DNA of 41,487 nucleotides from Spirochaetales bacterium (GTDB lineage Bacteria; Spirochaetota; Spirochaetia; DSM-2461): the NCBI GenBank assembly GCA_016936555.1, contig JAFGXR010000074.1, positions 1-41,487 of the forward strand, read 5' to 3'. Each line of letters begins with the position of its first letter. The first letter of the stretch is position 1. The position numbers were made by a program, and so were the translations under genes. This document shows positions 37,121 through 41,487 of the stretch, piece after piece. A model generated the notes under the pieces. That model was not told the origin of the DNA, searched no databases, and saw only the letters and a list, made by a program, of their open reading frames with translations.

Positions 37121-37353
37121 CAGGGGATTTCTCCTACGCCATTCAGAATAAGACCGGGCCGCTTCAATTTCTTTTGAAGCTCCCTGGGAGATCTCTCGGA
37201 GCTGTTGGTCTGGAAAAGGTATTTCTTGTCATTTCCGTTCAGCCAGTTTATGAATTCGGGAACGCAGGGAAGCAGCTTGTTTCCAAGGTATATGACTCCG
37301 TCCATATCGCAGATAAAAGCTTTTTTATTCCTCACCAGATCCGGATCAATCAT
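37120..37353 (-). pseudogene. Truncated NagD-like HAD phosphatase fragment
   Basis: 77 residues corresponding to the N-terminal quarter of HAD-IIA (NagD) phosphatases, which are about 260 residues. The catalytic motif DMDGVIYLG (residues 16-24) and the motif-II region FQTNSSERSPRELQKKLKR are present; after this the frame runs 11 residues and stops at the PAQR start. The cap domain and motifs III-IV are lost, so no enzymatic activity is expected. The start has a good GAGGTG ribosome site, so it is probably still translated and could serve the downstream gene as a coupling leader. The truncation looks like a deletion that joined the two genes. Confidence 0.75.
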
Positions 37354-37417
37354 TCACTCACCTCTTCCCCTTCATTATGCCCTTTATTCCCCCGGCTTTG
37401 CCAGCCCATAAAAATAT

Positions 37418-37490
37418 AAAAAAGGGCTCTTTAAAAGTTGAACCATACAATTCAACCTCACAACCACGGAGAGAGGCCGGGTGAGAGCCC
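37418..37490 (-). terminator. Composite terminator after the GyrI-like gene
   Basis: On the minus strand GGGCTCTC (37490-37483) pairs with AGAGCCC (37430-37424), followed directly by six T residues (37423-37418) and further AT-rich sequence. The loop holds a second hairpin, GTTGAA/TTCAAC (37456-37451 and 37442-37437). The rest of the 163-base gap before the NagD remnant shows no gene. Confidence 0.6.
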
Positions 37491-37516
37491 CAGCAAAGAC
37501 GCCCCACCCGCTTGAA

Positions 37517-37963
37517 TTATCTGATGGGATAACAGATTTCGGTCCGAAGTTCCTCTTCCTTCACTTCCACAGGAGAATTGAGGTAGTACTCGTACATCCA
37601 TTCGGTCACATTCAGTCCTTTCTCTTTCACAAAGGCCATAAGGCTGCTGTAGGAGTCTTCGAGCTTTGCATAGGGCCCCACATGAACCGTTGACGCCACT
37701 TTCCCGGCGGGAATTTCTCCGTTTCTGATCCGCCCCTCACCTTTATCATCCGAGACGACGGGAAAGCCCATCTCCACATCGAGAGCGTCCATGTCCATGT
37801 TGTAGTACATGGCGTAGGGTGCGCCGGCAAAGGCGATTCCCTTCCGCCCCAGATAGGCTCCCAGTTCGCCGTACACCTCACCCATAACCTCAGGCAGCTT
37901 CGCCGCCGGCGCCGTCATTCTGATCATCAGAGTCTTCTGTTTTTCCACGTTTTTAATTTCCAT
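37517..37963 (-). CDS. GyrI-like / AraC effector-binding domain protein
   Basis: 148 residues, stand-alone effector-binding (GyrI-like) domain: KQKTLMIRMTAPAAKLPEVMGEVYGELGAYL, FAGAPYAMYYNMDMDALDVEMGFPV and STVHVGPYAKLEDSYSSLMAFVKEKGL. The conserved GPY and late Glu residues of the ligand pocket are present. No DNA-binding domain, so a binder, hydrolase or anti-toxin-like role rather than a regulator. ATG 37963 is used because AGGAG lies six bases upstream; earlier in-frame starts do not have this spacing. It follows a WYL regulator on the same strand. Confidence 0.85.
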   Translation of the reverse strand: MEIKNVEKQKTLMIRMTAPAAKLPEVMGEVYGELGAYLGRKGIAFAGAPYAMYYNMDMDALDVEMGFPVVSDDKGEGRIRNGEIPAGKVASTVHVGPYAKLEDSYSSLMAFVKEKGLNVTEWMYEYYLNSPVEVKEEELRTEICYPIR

Positions 37964-38030
37964 TGTCATCTCCTCTGGTTGCCCGTTCGATCGGGCCCCT
38001 ATTGTTGAGATCATTATGGCGGGACATATA

Positions 38031-38046
38031 CGACAGCCCTATGTCG
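38031..38046. promoter_or_regulatory. Inverted repeat between the WYL regulator and the GyrI-like gene
   Basis: CGACA (38031-38035) pairs with TGTCG (38042-38046) around 6 bases; a second small dyad GCCCG/CGGGC lies at 37981-37996. Candidate operator for the adjacent WYL regulator or 5' leader structure of the GyrI-like gene. Confidence 0.3.
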
Positions 38047-38071
38047 CAATTAATTCAGTTTTTTTTAATTA

Positions 38072-39004
38072 TCAGTATTTTTCTGCGATTTTTTCAGCGG
38101 AACGCTTCAGGTTCTCCCTGACACGGGGCGGATCGAGCACCGTGACGAACTCTCCGTAGGACAGAAGAAAACCGTACATCCAACCGTCCTCGGGCATCGA
38201 CACCTTTACAATCAGGCTTCCTTCCGGTCCTTCGCTGCAGTCGTCGGGGCAGTGAAACTCCTCCACAATGGTGCGCATGGAGGCATCAAAACGGAGAGTT
38301 AGTTCCGTTGCGGGGATCGATTTCTTTTTTTCCTGATTTCCCAGATATTCCTCAAAGGAGATATCCTTCCTTTTAATGCGGGAAGGGAGGATCTCAGGCT
38401 CCCGCATCCGCGATATGCGGAATGTGCGGAAGTCCTCTTTTTCACGGCACCAGGCGAAGAGATACCAGGCCCGCCATTTGAAAGCTATGGTCAGGGGTTC
38501 GACTGTCCGCCGGATCGATTCCAGCTTGTTGTTGGTATAGGTAAAACGGAGAAGCCTCTCCGAATCGACAGCGTCCCTGACGATTTTAAAAGACTCCTGA
38601 TGTCTCGGATCGCCGCCCAGCATGGTGAAGTCAATGGAGAGCTTCTCGTTCCTCTCGGTCAGAAAACCGGACTGCTGGGCCGGCATGAGGGTTTTCATTT
38701 TCTCAAGAGTCCTGTCGATTTTATCGTCGGCCAGTGTTTCAGAAACGCTTTTAAGGGCCGTGATGATGTAGTAAAAATCTTCTACCGATACAAGCTGATT
38801 GTGAATTTTGAAGTTCTCCATAATCCCGTAGCCGCCGTTTGGCCCCTGTATGGAGACAATGGGGATCCCGGCCAGCTCGATGGCTTCCATGTCGCGCTGA
38901 ATGGTTCTGGTGGTTACGGCGAAACGCTCGGCGAGAACTCTGGCGCTGACCAGATCGCGGTTCAGAAGATAGACGATTATGGAGAGGAGCCTGTCGATTT
39001 TCAG
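38072..39004 (-). CDS. WYL-domain transcriptional regulator (probable CTG start)
   Basis: 310 residues if translation begins at CTG 39004. The first 38 residues (starting [15 protein letters not shown] after the start) supply the N-terminal HTH, with [20 protein letters not shown]. The WYL domain follows at about 130-220 with [13 protein letters not shown], then the WCX C-terminal extension. The first ATG (38890) would remove the whole recognition helix region, so it cannot be the real start. No ATG, GTG or TTG occurs between the upstream stop and CTG 39004; AAGGA lies eight bases before the CTG, and the CTG overlaps the stop of the chemoreceptor gene (CTGA). WYL proteins sense nucleic acid or small ligands; target unknown. 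Confidence 0.85.
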   Translation of the reverse strand: MKIDRLLSIIVYLLNRDLVSARVLAERFAVTTRTIQRDMEAIELAGIPIVSIQGPNGGYGIMENFKIHNQLVSVEDFYYIITALKSVSETLADDKIDRTLEKMKTLMPAQQSGFLTERNEKLSIDFTMLGGDPRHQESFKIVRDAVDSERLLRFTYTNNKLESIRRTVEPLTIAFKWRAWYLFAWCREKEDFRTFRISRMREPEILPSRIKRKDISFEEYLGNQEKKKSIPATELTLRFDASMRTIVEEFHCPDDCSEGPEGSLIVKVSMPEDGWMYGFLLSYGEFVTVLDPPRVRENLKRSAEKIAEKY

Positions 39005-41091
39005 ATCCGGAATTCCTTCAGATTGTTGTTCATTTTAGCCATAAGCTCTTCATTCTCAACACATTTCTCATTCAGATCAATAATGGATTTATCGATCTCC
39101 TGTATAGCCAGCTTAATCTCCGATATTCCGTTTGTCGTTTCACTGGTCAGACGGCTGACCGAATCCATGGATCCGCCAATATTGTTGACGTCCGATACGA
39201 TCTCCTCCGTCTCATCGGAAATCTCCGTCATGGATTGAGACAAATGCGCCGTCGACTTGAGAATTTCCTGGGAGCCTATGGACATTTCGGACATGGACGC
39301 GGCGATTTCCGACAGGGACCGGAGAAATATATCGACTTCGGATTTGACATCCTGAAATGAACTGATGCTTTCGCCCGAAGCTTCCGATGCCGAAGCGATT
39401 CTCATCCCGGCTTCCTTGAGGAGTGTATTGATCTGCTTGGCATTGACTGATGACGATTCGGCCAGTTTCCGGATCTCATCGGCGACGACGGCAAACCCCC
39501 GCCCCACATCGCCGGCATGGGCGGCTTCTATGGCGGCGTTCATGGCCAGCAGATTGGTCTGGGAGGCGATGCCGTTGATGATCTTGGTAATATTCTGAAT
39601 ATCCTCGGCGATCTGGGCGACTTCCCCTATCATCCTGTTGGTGTTATTGATCTGGTTTTCACCGCTTTCCGTTACTTTATTCAGATTCTCAGCCGCCCGT
39701 CCTCTTTCCTGGGCTATCTGCGCAACGCTCCGGATGGTCGAAATCATCTGCTCGATGGCCGTCGAGGCCTCTTCCACCGATGCGGTCTGGGTGTGCACCG
39801 AATCCTTGAAACGGTTGATCACCTCCAGAATATCGCCGGTAGCCTTGCTGGAATTATCAACCTGCCCGAGAAGCATATTGGTTTTTTGATTAATGGAATT
39901 GATATTGGCATTGATTTCCGTCGTGGCTGCGGCGGTTTCCGAAGCCGTGGCCACGATGGACGAGGTCAGATCGATACTCTGCTCCGAAACGGTCTGGGCC
40001 CGGGAAATCAGCTGGCGGAACGCGCCGACTGCCCCGTTGATCGAACGGGAGACCCTGCCCATCTCATCGTTTTTTTTGTAGTTGATATCCGCTCTCAAAT
40101 CACCGGTTTCCAGGCGGACCGTCTCTTCCATAATGAATTTCATGGGTAGCGAAATTGACCTGAGTACAAGCAGAGCGACAAATAACTCCAGGATAACGAC
40201 AGAAAGGGCCAGAACAAGAATATTGATTACGTTTCTTCTGTTCGATTGAGACAGCATGGCTTTCTGCTCAGCCAGAAAATTGTCCATTCTCTCAATTTCC
40301 TCCTTGAGCGCCCTGTCAAGCCTGCTGTTGACCGATGAGAGGTTGGCAATAGCCTCCTCTATTGCCGCTTCCGACTGCGCCAGGTCAAGAAATGCAATGG
40401 AATATCGATTTATCAGGTTTCCAGCTTCCGACCCTTCAGTCACTAAACCCTTCAGAATATCCAGCTGTTCCCGGAATGGCTCTATAAAATCGGTATTTCC
40501 CCTGAGCAGAAAATTGAGCTCGAGAACTCTCGCCTTCTCAAAGGCATCGAGGATCCGGAATGACTCTGTTTTATCCATTTCCACTGCCAGAGATTCGGTA
40601 ATGCGGTTCAGCTGACCTCTCATTCCACTGTTTTCCGCCAGCCCCCGTTCCGATTGGAGCTGAAAAACGTTCTCCCCGGAGGCTCTCATTTCACCGATCA
40701 GCCTCAGCAGCTCCGACCGCACTCCATCAGTCGTGTCCAGATATTCGCGGCTGTCCAGATACCGGAAGATCTCATCATCGAAAGCCGCGATCTCCTCGAC
40801 AAGGTCCTCCATGGCCCGGACCCGGTCGCGAAACTGATAAAACTCATTCTGATCGAGTTCCATGAGAAAAGCCCGTATTTTATTCTGAGAGATATTCAGG
40901 TTCAAATTGATTTGATTGAGGCGGTACGTCTTTCCCGAAACGGTATAGAGGAAAAAAGAATAGCTGTCTACGGATCTGATCAATATCAGAGTCATGCTGA
41001 CCGACAGCAGGGCTATCATCACAATCCCAGACAGGGCCATCAATATCATTTTTCTTCTGAGATCAAAACCTCTTTTTTCCTTTTTTCCCAT
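39001..41091 (-). CDS. Methyl-accepting chemotaxis protein
   Basis: 696 residues. TM1 at about 14-39, periplasmic helical sensor 40-287 (coiled-coil, four-helix-bundle-like, no PAS/Cache motif seen), TM2 at 288-311, HAMP at about 312-362, and a long signalling coiled coil with the hairpin tip [20 protein letters not shown] (508-527) and [16 protein letters not shown]. It would regulate CheA/flagellar motors. SD-like AGGGGA precedes the ATG. Its stop overlaps the start of the WYL regulator (CTGA), suggesting co-translation. No C-terminal CheR-binding pentapeptide. Confidence 0.95.
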   Translation of the reverse strand: MGKKEKRGFDLRRKMILMALSGIVMIALLSVSMTLILIRSVDSYSFFLYTVSGKTYRLNQINLNLNISQNKIRAFLMELDQNEFYQFRDRVRAMEDLVEEIAAFDDEIFRYLDSREYLDTTDGVRSELLRLIGEMRASGENVFQLQSERGLAENSGMRGQLNRITESLAVEMDKTESFRILDAFEKARVLELNFLLRGNTDFIEPFREQLDILKGLVTEGSEAGNLINRYSIAFLDLAQSEAAIEEAIANLSSVNSRLDRALKEEIERMDNFLAEQKAMLSQSNRRNVINILVLALSVVILELFVALLVLRSISLPMKFIMEETVRLETGDLRADINYKKNDEMGRVSRSINGAVGAFRQLISRAQTVSEQSIDLTSSIVATASETAAATTEINANINSINQKTNMLLGQVDNSSKATGDILEVINRFKDSVHTQTASVEEASTAIEQMISTIRSVAQIAQERGRAAENLNKVTESGENQINNTNRMIGEVAQIAEDIQNITKIINGIASQTNLLAMNAAIEAAHAGDVGRGFAVVADEIRKLAESSSVNAKQINTLLKEAGMRIASASEASGESISSFQDVKSEVDIFLRSLSEIAASMSEMSIGSQEILKSTAHLSQSMTEISDETEEIVSDVNNIGGSMDSVSRLTSETTNGISEIKLAIQEIDKSIIDLNEKCVENEELMAKMNNNLKEFRI

Positions 41092-41110
41092 CGGAATCCC
41101 CTTCTTCTAC

Positions 41111-41141
41111 ATTATAGCTTCAAAAGTAGTCGAAAGGTCAA
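41111..41141 (-). promoter_or_regulatory. Candidate promoter of the chemoreceptor gene
   Basis: Minus strand: TTGACC (41141-41136) and a perfect TATAAT (41116-41111), spacer 19 bases (longer than optimal). The predicted leader to the ATG at 41091 is short. No flagellar sigma-28 pattern (TAAA/GCCGATAA) was seen. Confidence 0.4.
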
Positions 41142-41188
41142 ATTCACGAAAAATACCCCAATGGGCTGCAGGAAAAAGAGCATTAAAA

Positions 41189-41205
41189 ATAGGAATTTTT
41201 CCTAT
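41189..41205. promoter_or_regulatory. 17-bp palindrome in the divergent gap before the zinc-ribbon gene
   Basis: ATAGGAA (41189-41195), TTT, TTCCTAT (41199-41205): a perfect inverted repeat located between the chemoreceptor promoter and the promoter of the last gene. Candidate shared operator or hairpin. Confidence 0.35.
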
Positions 41206-41232
41206 ATCATTTCGTATGGGAAAGCTGTATTT

Positions 41233-41260
41233 TTGAAGGCGTATCCCTTTGATGTATTTT
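41233..41260 (+). promoter_or_regulatory. Candidate promoter of the zinc-ribbon gene
   Basis: TTGAAG (41233-41238), 16-base spacer, TATTTT (41255-41260), followed by the GGAG ribosome site of the next gene. Moderate match only. Confidence 0.35.
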
Positions 41261-41281
41261 AAGGGGAAAAGGCAGGAGAAT

Positions 41282-41473
41282 ATGGCAGATACGGAAAAGA
41301 AAATGATGAGTTACCTTCAGTGTCCCCAGTGCGGGGAATTTCATGAGTACAACCTGTCTGACAAATCGGAAAAACTGGTCTGCCTCTATTGCGAAGCAGT
41401 CTTTTCTACGGCGGACTTTCAGCCATACGCCATCGCTTACCGGAAAACCGTCCAGCCCGTCAGCGCAATTTGA
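41282..41473 (+). CDS. Small zinc-ribbon protein
   Basis: 63 residues with two CxxC pairs, CPQC (14-17) and CLYC (34-37), spaced as in a zinc ribbon; in between is a short charged stretch. No enzymatic domain. Related short zinc-ribbon proteins act as protein-protein or RNA-binding modules. The ATG at 41282 has GGAG just upstream; a start 11 codons earlier (41249) lacks one. It ends 14 bases before the window edge, so an operon cannot be assessed. Confidence 0.65.
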   Translation: MADTEKKMMSYLQCPQCGEFHEYNLSDKSEKLVCLYCEAVFSTADFQPYAIAYRKTVQPVSAI

Positions 41474-41487
41474 CGACCTGAACTTTC

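Overview
The window reads as chromosomal DNA from a free-living, mainly anaerobic bacterium with moderate GC. A marine-type spirochaete is my best guess. The reasons are a ferredoxin/NAD(P)-type Mrp-Mbx membrane complex, sigma-54 signalling, lipoprotein-rich surface genes and a large chemoreceptor. This is inference: no rRNA or tRNA gene is present to fix the taxonomy.

Layout. (1) 1-3237, plus strand: the 3' part of a GH2 glycosidase, a translationally coupled beta-propeller protein and a lipoate-protein ligase. (2) 3209-9130, minus strand: a MATE exporter, an unusual sensor kinase with an insertion-sequence-type N-terminal HTH, leuD and leuC (isopropylmalate dehydratase) and a DUF2269-like membrane protein. 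(3) 9368-20103, plus strand: one tightly overlapping ten-gene operon for an Mbx/Mbs-type respiratory complex in the order A-B-C-D-EF-G-HH'-M-J-K-L-N. Its two antiporter-like pumps are fused (HH'), and its last subunit is a ferredoxin fused to a GltD/NfnB-like FAD/NAD(P)H enzyme. The L subunit lacks the C-terminal NiFe cysteines and the J subunit keeps only three of four N2-type cysteines, so it is not a hydrogenase. An ArsR-family regulator follows. (4) 20688-27101, minus strand: YhhN, MarR regulator, rifampicin-phosphotransferase/PEP-synthase-like enzyme, GyrI-like protein and catalase-peroxidase KatG, possibly co-transcribed from katG.

(5) 27272-34515: a visibly AT-richer block. A sigma-54 activator-type response regulator and a membrane histidine kinase are followed by a YWTD-propeller lipoprotein and two paralogous ConA-like lipoproteins. 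Just upstream of the first ConA-like lipoprotein is a textbook -24/-12 promoter, with a 31-bp dyad about 93 bp upstream of the predicted start of transcription. This looks like a self-contained, probably undescribed signal-to-surface-lipoprotein circuit. (6) 34586-41473: an EamA transporter, aldo/keto reductase, hemolysin-III/PAQR protein coupled to a truncated NagD-like remnant, a GyrI-like protein, a WYL regulator whose real start seems to be CTG, a methyl-accepting chemotaxis protein, and at the end a small zinc-ribbon protein on the plus strand.

No rRNA, tRNA, CRISPR array, intact insertion sequence or prophage gene was recognised. No gene-free stretch exceeds 300 bases; the gaps of 150-265 bases are described individually.
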